Shown: piece by piece, positions 15,885-24,638 of the stretch
Layout: the number at the start of each line of letters is the position of its first letter
Position numbering within the stretch: the stretch's first letter is position 1
The notes under the pieces: model-generated
The model's input: the letters and a program-made list of their open reading frames with translations, nothing else
What the model was told of the DNA's origin: nothing
The model's database searches: none
Program-made: the position numbers and the translations under genes
DNA from: CBDCFV01 sp965216425
Lineage (GTDB): Bacteria; Chloroflexota; Dehalococcoidia; Lucifugimonadales; UBA3495
DNA length: 64,000 nt
Direction of reading: 5' to 3'
Assembly (NCBI GenBank): GCA_965216425.1
Contig: CBDCFV010000005.1
Location: 124,001 to 188,000, forward strand

Positions 15885-18450
15885 TCACCGGCGGGGGAAC
15901 AACCCCAGTTCCGCGGCGGCTCTCCGGCGCATCGCGGCGCACCGGTCGTCCCTCTGTTTGTCCCGGATCCGGAGCCAGGTCTGGTACTCCTTTGGGTCAG
16001 GGCGTTGGGTAGGAACAACGCCGCCGATGCCTGAATTACTCCAGGTGGTTTGCATCATTCCTCCCACCGAACCGGACTTGCGACTTTCACCGCATCCGGC
16101 TCTCCGTCAGATAGATATGATTGAGCTTGACGGTGTGTAGCTTGATGACAGGAGCGGCAGAGCGTCACTAAATTGTTGAGTGTGTGAGATTTCATGCCTT
16201 TGGTGTGGTGTACTTGTAATTTGGATTGAAGGCCACACTTATGACATTGCATCCCATCGCGTAATTTGGCGCGAAGTGACGTTTCGGCGAGTTCAAGGGG
16301 TTCGGTGCGTCTGCTGGAAGTTGCTCCGATAATCGCCGTATAGATTTGCTCAGCCGGGCCGATGGCTCCCAAAGGGAAGTCCGTGGAACCCGTCTCTGTA
16401 TCCGTTAGGTAGGGGTGTGGAAAACCCGATACCCCTTTCTGCGGGTAGCGTTGCCGGGTTAATTCTGCGGGAGTGGGAAGCCATTGGTACGCTTCTAACG
16501 ACCGTTCGTCTTGGCGTATTTCTGCGTGCCATCTGGTTCTGTTATGGAGCATCCTAGTCTTGGTATGGATGGTTTGTTGTTTGCGACTGCCCTTATGTTT
16601 GTTGAGTAGCCAATAGAAATATCGGAACCAGGTAAACCGTGAGATTTCCTCGATATCCGCCAGTAGGCTAGTGTACCGATAGTATTCGGCCCAACCTTTG
16701 ACAATGGCGTTAAGAGTAGTCAGACGGGTGTATTCATCCATCCAAGTCCAGTTTCTGGAAGTTAGGTCTTTCAGCTTCCGTTTCACTCGCTCCTTGCCTC
16801 TAGCTGTAGGTCGGAGGTGTACCACCCATTTACCACTAGACCAGTTTCGCTGGATGTTAAAACCCAGGAAATCAAATCCTTTGTTGATGTGGGTGATTAA
16901 CGTTTTCTCCGTTGATAGCGTTAGGTGGAGTTTATTTTCCAGATAGTGCTGAATATCCTGTTTAGTGGCTTCGACCTCGGCAAGTGTGCCGTTGCTGGCA
17001 ACGATAAAATCGTCAGCGTAGCGAACCATTTTGTAATTACCGAGACCTGTTTGCCTTCTCCGTTGTCGGGCGGAATGTGAAAGATTCCAACGATTTGCTG
17101 CCCATTGGTCGAATTGGTCGAGATAGATATTAGCGAGCAGCGGAGATATGATGCCTCCTTGGGGCACACCGGCTTCGGTATGCTTAAAGAGTCGTCCTTC
17201 CATCACGCCTGATTTCAGAAATTTCCAGATGAGGTTCAATATGTCTTTGTCCGCTAGCCGGTTCCGTAGTACCTTCATTAGTTTTTGATGGTGTACGGTG
17301 TCGAAGTAGCTTTGGAGGTCGCCTTCGATGACGTAGTAATGTTTAACCCGGCTGTTGAACAGCGGCATGAGAACCGCGATTGCATCCATAGTGCATCGAC
17401 CTTTTCGGAAGCCATAGGAGTGAGGTTGAAAATCGGATTCGTAAATCGGGTCGAGGATGGCCCGAAGTGCTTCCTGCACGATACGGTCGCGTAGAGCGGG
17501 GATGCCCAACGGACGTTTCTTACCATCGTGCTTAGGTATGTAAACCCGCCGGACTGGTAGCGGCTGATACGTTTTGCGCTTCAGTTGATCTATAAGCAAG
17601 ACCATCTGGCTCTCATACTCCTGTTTGAACGCATCTCTGGTATTGCCGTCCACTCCGTTGGTCTGACTACCTGGCCGTGCCAAAACTCTTTCTGCTGCCG
17701 TGTGCATCCAGTAGTCCCAGTGCAAGAGACTATATAAATTGGAAAACCTGTGCTCTGGATACTCACTAGCCGTTTTCGCTAGGAACTTTTGCTTTTCAGC
17801 CATCTTAGTTGGGTTCATACATCCCTTCTCTGGCGTAGTTTGCTTTGTTCCGCACTGTATCTGATTGCCTTCCTTCGCCATGTAACCGGCTTTCCCGGTC
17901 TCAGACTACTACGAAGGCTCCGCCCCATATTCGGCATTAGCCGCAGGCTAGCCCACTCCACGAATGGAGAGCCGAACATGGTTCCCAAGTTCACATAGGT
18001 TACGTCTGCATGCTGTGTTAGGTCTTGCCTGTACGCCTGGCACGGCTCGTTGCCGCGCTCGCCACCGGAGGATAAGCTGAGATTATGGAGCGCAGCTTTC
18101 CTTGTCCAACCGAGACTATCCCTATCCATCTGAGACAGGGATTCCGATGACTCCACCCTCGCCCTACCGTAAGCGGGTGGTTCAACCTTCGACGCGTTAA
18201 ACAGCAATTTCTTTCGTGACCATAACAGCACTCTGGCTAGCAGCGCACGGTGTGGTAGGGTAGCCGCCGCCACATTGTTGGGAAGGCTTCAAACACGCTT
18301 CTGCCTCTGGTCTTCGTGCCTGCTTCCCTAGCCACCGGCCCACTCCTGACCGGGTTTCACATTTGAAACATTTAACCTACGCACTTCTTGGCGCACCGGA
18401 GGGGAGGAAATGGAACGGGACTCTGGCGGGTCGGGCCTGGGCTTGTCCAT
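15885..18450 (-). CDS. Small ORF split by the group II intron
   Basis: The 5' exon is 18450-18397, 18 codons from ATG (MDKPRPDPPESRSISSPP). The intron occupies 18396 to about 16040. The 3' exon reads in an open frame to 15885 with QRPDPKEYQTWLRIRDKQ and a basic end ERMRRRAAAELGLFPRR-like. If spliced in phase 0 the product would be about 68-70 residues. It lies between the Uma2-like and MNT-HEPN genes on the same strand. It has no recognised domain. The exact 3' splice site could not be fixed, so the joined frame is an inference. Confidence 0.4.
16040..18396 (-). mobile_element. Group II intron
   Basis: The 5' end is GTGCGCCAAGAAGTGCG at 18396, matching the GUGYG consensus of group II introns. 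Domain V is visible just before the 3' end at about 16064-16098 as GAGCCGGATGCGG...TCCGGTTC with the GAAA-type tetraloop. A short domain VI hairpin (GGTGG...CCACC) follows. The intron is about 2.35 kb and carries an intron-encoded protein whose C-terminus runs into domain V, as in many bacterial introns. The 3' end is uncertain by about 15 bases. Confidence 0.8.
16055..17881 (-). CDS. ltrA: Group II intron reverse transcriptase/maturase with HNH domain
   Basis: The intact 608-residue protein has the RT fingers and palm (RRVYIPKHDGKKRPLGIPAL, DLQSYFDTVHH, AGVPQGGIISPLLANIYLD), the catalytic YADD in KMVRYADDFIVA, the X/maturase region (LKDLTSRNW...GWAEYYRY), and a C-terminal HNH endonuclease (CHKCG, LQVHHTKG, NLVTLCRSCHQATH). 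Such proteins help the intron splice and retrohome. All motifs are complete, so the intron may be mobile. Confidence 0.95.
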   Translation of the reverse strand: MAKEGNQIQCGTKQTTPEKGCMNPTKMAEKQKFLAKTASEYPEHRFSNLYSLLHWDYWMHTAAERVLARPGSQTNGVDGNTRDAFKQEYESQMVLLIDQLKRKTYQPLPVRRVYIPKHDGKKRPLGIPALRDRIVQEALRAILDPIYESDFQPHSYGFRKGRCTMDAIAVLMPLFNSRVKHYYVIEGDLQSYFDTVHHQKLMKVLRNRLADKDILNLIWKFLKSGVMEGRLFKHTEAGVPQGGIISPLLANIYLDQFDQWAANRWNLSHSARQRRRQTGLGNYKMVRYADDFIVASNGTLAEVEATKQDIQHYLENKLHLTLSTEKTLITHINKGFDFLGFNIQRNWSSGKWVVHLRPTARGKERVKRKLKDLTSRNWTWMDEYTRLTTLNAIVKGWAEYYRYTSLLADIEEISRFTWFRYFYWLLNKHKGSRKQQTIHTKTRMLHNRTRWHAEIRQDERSLEAYQWLPTPAELTRQRYPQKGVSGFPHPYLTDTETGSTDFPLGAIGPAEQIYTAIIGATSSRRTEPLELAETSLRAKLRDGMQCHKCGLQSKLQVHHTKGMKSHTLNNLVTLCRSCHQATHRQAQSYLSDGEPDAVKVASPVRWEE

Positions 18451-18474
18451 CTGCAAGGGGGCAGGAGTCCTGTT

Positions 18475-19010
18475 TTATTCTTTTGCCTCCCTTCGTGCCA
18501 GTTCGGCCTCCAGTTCCCGGACGCGGGCTTCGGCCGCCAGTCTGCCTTCCCGTTCGGCCAGCCTTGCTTCTCGTTCGGCCAACCTGCCTTCCTGCTCCTG
18601 CTGGAAGGTGGGGATTTCCTGCCCGGTCTCCGGGTCGTGCCAGCGAAGGTTCCCGCGTTCCCACCGGACGTGGAGGTTCAGGACGGCGCTGTAGCCCTGC
18701 AGGACGCCGTCGCTGACTTCGTCGATGGGATCGGCTCGTACCGGTCTTCCACCAGCCGGTCTCCGGCCAGCCTGGTTCCGTGGAACTCGCCGGTCTCATC
18801 GAACCGCCAGCACTCGGGTATTCTCAGCGCCGCGTACCTAGCCGGCTTGTTCTCCACGTCCTGTCTGCCGGTTCTCCTCGAGGCTATCTCCATGACCAAG
18901 TCGGGCGGTTTGCCCTGCCGGGAGATGACGTAGGCGTTGTCCTGCCGGTAGAGCGCCGGGTCGGCGTAGTCTGGCATTTTGAGTGTGTCAGGCGTTGGGA
19001 TGGTTGTCAT
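18475..19010 (-). pseudogene. Uma2-family PD-(D/E)XK protein, single frameshift
   Basis: The ATG at 19010 starts MTTIPTPDTLKMPDYADPAL. The Uma2/DUF820 core follows with KPPDLVMEIASRRTGRQDVE, containing the P-D-L..E catalytic pattern, and KPARYAALRIPECWRFD. At about 18728 one base is missing (CCC for CCCC), and the frame resumes as IDEVSDGVLQGYSAVLNL to a long Glu/Arg coiled-coil tail (REARLAEREGRL) ending at 18475. Uma2 proteins are often multicopy in cyanobacteria and Chloroflexota, with putative nuclease activity. The lesion could be a sequencing error. Confidence 0.75.
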
Positions 19011-19296
19011 CCTGTTTGTCGATAGTGGGGACGAAATAATGCCGCTCTGCGGGTTTGTAAAAGTGAAATGGTGTACAGATATTAAAGTCCGGTTTACGGT
19101 GCTGTTTTGGTCCCGGAGGGGTGGTTCGGACAGGGTTTGAGGCAGGTTGCAGGGGCTGGTGTTGGTGTCAAGGGCGCCGAGATAATGGGCCACTGGGGCG
19201 GCGTGATCGTGTACCACTGATGTGATGACTGACGGCAGTAAATTGGTCGGAGCGGCGGCGTTACAAGAACAGGAGGAGACGGCGTTGGCGGTGCGG

Positions 19297-20079
19297 CTAT
19301 TCTGCGTCGGGTTCTTCTGAAGCCTGCGGGGAAGCGTTCTCCCGGCTGCGCTTGAGCCGGTAGCTCTCGCCGTTCATCTCCAGGATGTGGACGTGGTGGG
19401 TGAGCCGGTCCAGCAGCGCTCCGGTGAGGCGCTCCGAGCCGAAGACCTCGGTCCACTCATCGAAGGGGAGGTTGGTGGTCACCATGACGGAGCCCCGCTC
19501 GTAGCGTTGGCTGAAGACCTCGAAGAGCAGTTCCGCCCCGGTTCTGGAAAGGGGGACGAAGCCCAGCTCGTCGATGATCAGCAGGTTGAGCCGGGCCAGT
19601 TGTTTCTGCAAGTTCAGCAGGCGCCTTTCGTCCCTGGCCTCCATCATCTCATGCACCAGGCCGGCGGCGGTGATGAAACCTACAGACATCCCGCGCTGGC
19701 AGGCGGCCAGCCCCAGCCCAAGGGCCACGTGAGTCTTGCCGGTGCCGCTGTTGCCGACGGCGATGACGTTCTCCCGGCGCTGGATGTATTCACACCGGGC
19801 CAGTTCCATCACCAGCGCCTTGTTCAGCGACGGGATTGCCGGGAAGTCGAGGGTGTCCAGACTCTTCACCGCGGGGAATCGGGCGGCGCGTATCCGCCGC
19901 TCCACCATGCGCTGGTGGCGGTCGATGAGCTCCAGTTCCGCGAGCCTGAGCAGGTACTGGGGATGATCCACATTCTCGGCGGCGCACAGGGCGGCCATCT
20001 TCCCGTACTCTCTCAGGAAGCTGGGCAGCTTCAGTTCTTTGAGATGGTGTTCCAATAGCAGCGTCGACCGGTCGTTCAT
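19297..20079 (-). CDS. istB: IS21 helper ATPase IstB
   Basis: The protein has 260 residues from ATG 20079, the usual length. Visible are the N-terminal LLLEHHLKELKLPSFLREY, Walker A VGNSGTGKTH, Walker B LLIIDELGF, sensor VMVTTNLPFDEW and LTGALLDRLTHHVHILEM. IstB is a DnaA/DnaC-like AAA+ protein that directs IstA to target DNA. It overlaps the end of istA by 4 bases. Confidence 0.95.
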   Translation of the reverse strand: MNDRSTLLLEHHLKELKLPSFLREYGKMAALCAAENVDHPQYLLRLAELELIDRHQRMVERRIRAARFPAVKSLDTLDFPAIPSLNKALVMELARCEYIQRRENVIAVGNSGTGKTHVALGLGLAACQRGMSVGFITAAGLVHEMMEARDERRLLNLQKQLARLNLLIIDELGFVPLSRTGAELLFEVFSQRYERGSVMVTTNLPFDEWTEVFGSERLTGALLDRLTHHVHILEMNGESYRLKRSRENASPQASEEPDAE

Positions 20080-21577
20080 GCCGCCCGCCCTGTGAGGAGA
20101 GCCATGTAGTCTTGTGTGGAGGTGGTGCCGACCCTGACCCGGGGCAGGTAGGGATAGAGCTCCATATCCAGCCTGGGCGGCCGCCCCTCCAGCCGGCACA
20201 GCACCAAGTGCTTCACTGCGTCAAAGCTCAGCGACCCCAGGTGGATGGCATCTTTCACCGCTGTATGCACCTCCTGCTGGGAGAAGGTCTCCAGCAGCCT
20301 CAGCACCTGCACGAACTCCCGTTTGCCCCGCCGTCCCATGCGGGATTCCAGCAGACGCCGCAGCGTCCCGAACTCATCGGGCAGAGCCCATCCCTGCAGC
20401 GGCGCGGCCTGGTCCAGGGCGCCCGGTTTCCGCTCCAACAGCGGCAGGTAGTGGATGGGGTCGTAGACGAAGTCGTCCCGGTCGTATGATCTGGGATGGC
20501 TGGCGATGACCTCAGTCCCGCAACTGATGACCACCTGGTCCACGTAGCCCCGTACCAGGACGTCCCGGTGTCCGTAGGCCACCGGCACCGAGTAGTCGTT
20601 GGTCCTGTACCTTACCAAGGACAGCGAACTCACCCGGCCAGCCTGCTTGTCGCACGCGTCGTAGGCCACCGGCGGCAGGGGCAGCAGGGCGTCCAGGTCC
20701 CGCTCCATCCGTTGACCTATGCTCTCTGAGTGACCCCTCAACCTGGCATCCATACGCGCCAGGCAGCGACGCTCCAGGTGGGCGTTCAGCGCATCGAAGC
20801 TTTCGAAGGACGGCACCGGCACCAGGAAGTTGCGGCGCATGTACCCCACCAGGCCTTCCACCTTGCCCTTGTCATTGCCCTTGCCGGGACGCCCGAACCG
20901 GTCCTCGAACAGGTAGTGGGACTGGAGCTCGGTGAAGGCGCGGGTGCGCTGGCGCCGGCCGTCGCCCAGAATCCGGGCAACAGCCAGCCTGGTATTGTCG
21001 TAGAGGATGCTCTGGGGCACTCCGCCCAGAAAGGCGAGGGCTGACACGTGGCCGTCCAGGAAGGCCCCGGTGGTCTCGGACGGGTAGGCCTTGACGAAGC
21101 AGCCGTCGCTGTGGGGCAGGTCGATGACGAAGCAGTGGGCGCCTTCCGCTCAACGCCGCCGATGACCACCAGGGCCTCGCCGAAGTCGCACTGCGCGTGG
21201 CCCGGCGGGTGGGACAACGGCACGAACATCTCCCTGGTCTGACGGCGATGCTCCCTGACGTAGTCCTTGGCGGTGGTGTATCCGCCGTCGAACCCGTACT
21301 CGTCCCTGAGGCGCTCGAATATCCGCTTGGCCGTGTGGCGCTGCTTCCTGGGGCGCGCGAGGTCATCCTCCAGGATCCGGTCGATGACGCCGGTGAAAGG
21401 CTCCAGCTTGGGCCTTCGAGGAGGAGTCTGTCGCCGGTAGCCCGGAGGCACGGAGTAGGTCAGCATCTTGCGCACCGTGTCCCGGTGCAGCCCAAACTCT
21501 CTGGAGACCTCCCGAATACTCTTGCCCTCCACCATCACCGCCCGGCGAACCCGCAGATATAAGTCCACTCTGTACAT
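20076..21577 (-). pseudogene. istA: IS21 transposase IstA, frameshifted
   Basis: The ATG at 21577 begins MYRVDLYLRVRRAVMVEGKS, the IstA helix-turn-helix region. The integrase core has GHAQCDFGEALV, then a one-base frame change near 21148, then FVIDLPHSDGCFVKAYPSET, LYDNTRLAV and DKGKVEGLVGYMRRNFLVP (DDE residues). The C-terminal DNA-binding domain is complete. Only one lesion separates it from a functional gene, so a base-call error is possible. Confidence 0.85.
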
Positions 21578-21659
21578 CCATCGCACCACCCATAAGCTCG
21601 ACTTGAAGCCTATGGATGGCGGCGGGCGGTCCAATTTGCAACCGCCGTTTGTCAGAGAT

Positions 21660-21884
21660 TACCCGCCCGCACGGGACAATTTACCTCCGCCGCTTACAGC
21701 CATTGAACAAGCCCTTAATACTGCCGCACAGCTATGTTCAGCGGTCCACGAGACCACGACCACGGATGTAATCGTCACATCAGACCGTTACCTGGTCGAC
21801 CTGCATCTGACCGGCGAATGCTTAGGCTGTGAGCCGATCAGTTTCGGCTGGACCAAGGACTTCAACCCCCCTACGAATGGGTAA
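21660..21884 (+). pseudogene. Unknown protein, 5' end lost at IS21 boundary
   Basis: The frame runs without its own start from IS21 end sequence into LPPPLTAIEQALNTAAQLCS, TDVIVTSDRYLVDLHLTGEC and FGWTKDFNPPTNG. The last ~65 residues look protein-like. The stop overlaps the next start (TAATG), suggesting a coupled pair. No family is recognised. Confidence 0.35.
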
Positions 21885-22108
21885 TGAGGGGATTCTGCAA
21901 GACCAGCACGGCTAGGAACCCCCTGAAGTCACACATCCTGATTGCATACGTCGTCGAGGCTTGGCGACGCCAGGGGTTGGTGGACTGGATCGAAGATGAA
22001 GCCGGGTATCTTCCCGATATGAATTTGAGCAGGTTGATGGATGATGGTGCGGGGCCGCCGCCCCAGCAGATGCAAACTTGGATTGCCAACTTGGGCCAGG
22101 CTCTCTAG
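21884..22108 (+). CDS. Small hypothetical protein, coupled to upstream frame
   Basis: The 74-residue protein starts at the ATG inside TAATG. It has an amphipathic segment (ILIAYVVEAWRRQGLVDWIE) and a C-terminal half with DEAGYLPDMNLSRLMDDG. There is no signal or membrane segment. The coupled start supports a real gene, but no family is known to me. Confidence 0.4.
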   Translation: MRGFCKTSTARNPLKSHILIAYVVEAWRRQGLVDWIEDEAGYLPDMNLSRLMDDGAGPPPQQMQTWIANLGQAL

Positions 22109-22586
22109 GTGGTGCCTAAGCAGTTGCCTACCAGCCAGTATGGCCTCCTGTCCCAAGTGTGGGCCAGATCCTGATCCGCCACCTGGTCTTTGAACTGGCG
22201 ATGATGGTTACTGGTGGGGACCGCTTGGCAGCCCTGCCGGCGCTGGCCACCCAAAACCTGGATCTGGCTGATCTATCCCACCTTGGCTTTAGTGTAGCTG
22301 CGGTAAACTTTCCCGGGGCGCAGCAGGGAAAAGGAAAAGGCCTACAGATCGCCCCCCCTCCGGTAATACCTGGCTACCACGCCCCGAGCCGCCGCTTGGC
22401 GCTCGGTGTACCTCGCCGGCATCCTGGATCTCTTCCACCGGCCGGTGGTTATCAGCTCCGTCAGCTCCACCCCTGCGGCTTTCCGTCCCCAAAACATGTT
22501 CTACCAGAGGAATAGTAGGCCCACGTGCGTTCCCTGAGTGGAAATGTTACACTCCCGCACGTAATGGGAACACTCTACAATCTCGC
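22109..22586. other. Gap with a solo IS630-type end
   Basis: At 22276-22295 the sequence CCACCTTGGCTTTAGTGTAG matches the inverted end of the MITE at 9592-9737. No partner end was found. The rest of the gap shows no gene. Confidence 0.35.
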
Positions 22587-22675
22587 AGAAGGTTCATTTT
22601 TTAAGGAAACCAGCAGCGGCGTAGTAATGACGCGGACAAAGCCCGAATCGCGGCGAAATTGAACTCCATCGCCTA
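22587..22675 (+). pseudogene. Possible HigB-like toxin remnant
   Basis: Just upstream of the HigA-type gene one frame reads RRFIF, a stop, then GNQQRRSNDADKARIAAKLN and SIA before another stop. This resembles the start of HigB toxins (LRRFFexGxxxxxxxxxAxKIxxxLxxL), and the location is where higB is expected. It is short and contains a stop, so the assignment is tentative. Confidence 0.3.
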
Positions 22676-22688
22676 GCAAGGGAGAACC

Positions 22689-23768
22689 ATGACGACTGTA
22701 AACGACGAAAATTCAACCCAGGATCCAGAGCAGGAATTCCAGGACCCCGTTGAAGCCATTAAATTCTATATGGAAACCCAAGGCCTCACACAGCGGGACC
22801 TCGTCCCAATGATCGGAAGCCGTTCTAAAGTCTCGGAGGTTCTTTCGGGTGCGCGGGGCATAACCATGCCAATGGCTCGCGCCTTGCACCGTCATTTGGG
22901 AATTCCCGCTGATGTCCTGCTAAAGGAACCGGTCGTCCGGTTTGGGGAAGTGGTCCCTGAAATCGATTGGCGACGCTTTCCGCTCAGTCGAATGGCAAAA
23001 CAGGGTTGGATTCGCAACTCCGGTGACCTTCGTGGGGACGCGAAGGAACTGGTTACCGAACTGATCCGCAAAGCTGGCCATACGCAGATTGCGGCCGCTT
23101 TATACCGGAAGAACGACCACAACAGAGCGAATGCTAAGACCAATCCGTATGCTCTTAATGCCTGGTGCTGGCAAATATTGGCCCAAGCCAATGAAAGGAA
23201 CCTGGGCCAAGCGGACCAGTCCTTTGAAAATCCTGTTGAGCTCATGAGGGAAGTAGCGAAGCTGAGCCCCGCCACCGACGGCCCGTTGAGAGCTGTAGAT
23301 TTCCTGGCAGAGCAAGGTATTGCCGTCGAGATAGCACGGCACTTGCCAGGAACACATCTTGACGGCGCCACTATGGGATCGGCGGACGGGTCACGCGTGA
23401 TTGGGCTGACATTACGTTATGACCGAATCGACCATTTTTGGTACACACTGGAACATGAACTCGCCCACACTTTGTTCCATTTGAACGATAAGAATGGTTC
23501 CTTCTTTGACGACCTCGGACTCGATAGCGCCGACGACAAAGAGGAGGATGCGGACAACAAGGCCAATGAATCGCTGATCCCTACCGACGTTTGGATGTCA
23601 AGTGAAGTACGAACAAATCCTTCAACTATGGCGGTAATTGGCCTTGCCCATGAATTGGGCATTCACCCGGCCATAGTGGCTGGGCGAGCCCGGCACGAAA
23701 GCCAAGACTACCGGCGGTTGTCCCAGTTAGTGGGCTCCGGCGCAGTTCGGCGCTTATTTAGTATGTAA
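22689..23768 (+). CDS. HigA-type antitoxin with XRE and ImmA/IrrE metallopeptidase domains
   Basis: The protein has 359 residues with GGGAGAA before the ATG. Residues ~15-75 are a HigA-type helix-turn-helix (IKFYMETQGLTQRDLVPMIG, VSEVLSGARGITMPMARALH). Residues ~185-345 are an M78 metallopeptidase domain with the zinc motif LEHELAHTLFHL. Such fusions act as antitoxins and transcription repressors in HigBA-like systems or as stress-responsive regulators. The expected toxin upstream is apparently decayed, so this may be an orphan antitoxin. Confidence 0.85.
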   Translation: MTTVNDENSTQDPEQEFQDPVEAIKFYMETQGLTQRDLVPMIGSRSKVSEVLSGARGITMPMARALHRHLGIPADVLLKEPVVRFGEVVPEIDWRRFPLSRMAKQGWIRNSGDLRGDAKELVTELIRKAGHTQIAAALYRKNDHNRANAKTNPYALNAWCWQILAQANERNLGQADQSFENPVELMREVAKLSPATDGPLRAVDFLAEQGIAVEIARHLPGTHLDGATMGSADGSRVIGLTLRYDRIDHFWYTLEHELAHTLFHLNDKNGSFFDDLGLDSADDKEEDADNKANESLIPTDVWMSSEVRTNPSTMAVIGLAHELGIHPAIVAGRARHESQDYRRLSQLVGSGAVRRLFSM

Positions 23769-23898
23769 ATGGGAACAATATAGCCAGTCCCAAGTTAACA
23801 TGCTTGACTTCGTTCCATTTTGGGAACAGAATTCTCCCGGCAGCGGTTCGCAAGAGTTTATAACTCATTGCAAATCTATAAGCCGCTCCGGAGTAAAT

Positions 23899-24486
23899 AT
23901 GGTTACTACAGAATCCCAAGAGCACGAATTTAGACCGATCGAAGTGATTGTCAAGGACCCTGGGGGCGCCGGTATCGCCGGCGCTCATGTTCGTGCAACA
24001 TACGCCTACAGCGGCCTAAGCAGCAGCGTCACGACCTGTGACGAGGGTACTGCAACGGTTCCACTCCTCTACTGCGACAAGGAGCCCATGACAGTTGAGG
24101 CAGTCGCTCCCGGCTACCATGCCGAGGCTGTAAACGAGTACCAACCTGATAAGGAGAACTTCAAACTTGGGCTCAAGCTGCTACCAATGGAGTCCGACTG
24201 GGAACAGATCACCGTCCCGCTGCATGCATCCGACGGGCGTGGAAGCGTCAATCACCCCATTGTGGGGAAACTCCAAATTGCGAACAGCCAATTCCACATA
24301 AACCACAAGGGGGACGTTTCGGTTAACGGCTGTGTGGCGAATTGGCATAGCATCGCCATCGGAAATGACTATCATCTCCTTAAGCCAAACGGAACCGAAC
24401 TAACGATTCGCTTCTTGGAGATCAAACCCAAGTTTTCCGTCACGTTGGAGCACAGCCCTGCCACGCAGCACGACTGCGCCCCGTAA
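23899..24486 (+). CDS. Carboxypeptidase-regulatory-like domain protein
   Basis: The 195-residue product from ATG 23899 has GGAG nine bases upstream. The N-terminal half has EVIVKDPGGAGIAGAHVRAT and a repeated beta pattern ending in VEAVAPGYHAEAV, typical of Ig-like carboxypeptidase-regulatory or CNA-B folds. The second half is beta-rich with no recognised domain. No signal peptide is seen. A longer start at 23800 exists but encodes an unlikely leader. It follows the HigA-type gene and precedes a strong hairpin. Confidence 0.55.
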   Translation: MVTTESQEHEFRPIEVIVKDPGGAGIAGAHVRATYAYSGLSSSVTTCDEGTATVPLLYCDKEPMTVEAVAPGYHAEAVNEYQPDKENFKLGLKLLPMESDWEQITVPLHASDGRGSVNHPIVGKLQIANSQFHINHKGDVSVNGCVANWHSIAIGNDYHLLKPNGTELTIRFLEIKPKFSVTLEHSPATQHDCAP

Positions 24487-24490
24487 ACAT

Positions 24491-24517
24491 AGGCCCCGGC
24501 AAATCCCGCCGGGGCCT
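24491..24517 (+). terminator. Strong hairpin downstream of 24486
   Basis: A perfect 10-bp stem AGGCCCCGGC / GCCGGGGCCT encloses a 7-base loop five bases after the preceding stop codon. There is no T run. Confidence 0.6.
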
Positions 24518-24600
24518 ACTACGCTGAATCCCACCGAACAAGGGACTCCTTACGCGATAACAGCCGCAGATTACAGCGATCAGGGCCATTATTGTTCTGC

Positions 24601-24638
24601 CCACCATGCGCGATAAGTACATTTATCGCGCATGGTGG
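24601..24638. other. Perfect dif-like palindrome, candidate recombination site
   Basis: Two perfect 16-bp inverted arms (CCACCATGCGCGATAA and its inverse) flank a 6-bp spacer GTACAT. The inner 11-6-11 part, ATGCGCGATAA-GTACAT-TTATCGCGCAT, has the layout of Xer dif sites and other tyrosine recombinase core sites. A half-site ACGCGATAA lies at 24552-24560. It directly precedes a tyrosine recombinase gene, overlapping its possible first codons. Confidence 0.6.

Larger units (their letters stand above)
19225..21650 (-). mobile_element. IS21-family insertion sequence
   Basis: The element contains istA and istB in the usual order on the minus strand. Imperfect end repeats contain AAATTGG(T/A)C near 19236 and, inverted, near 21632. 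Exact ends and a target duplication were not determined. A stretch just outside the right end (ACAATTTACCTCCGCCG, 21683-21700) recurs at 37022-37040 and could be an end of a related IS21 element. Confidence 0.7.

Noticed and set aside
16350..17526. Open frames on the plus strand and other minus frames across the reverse transcriptase gene
   Set aside because: They are shadows of the intact reverse transcriptase and lack starts, domains or independent codon bias.
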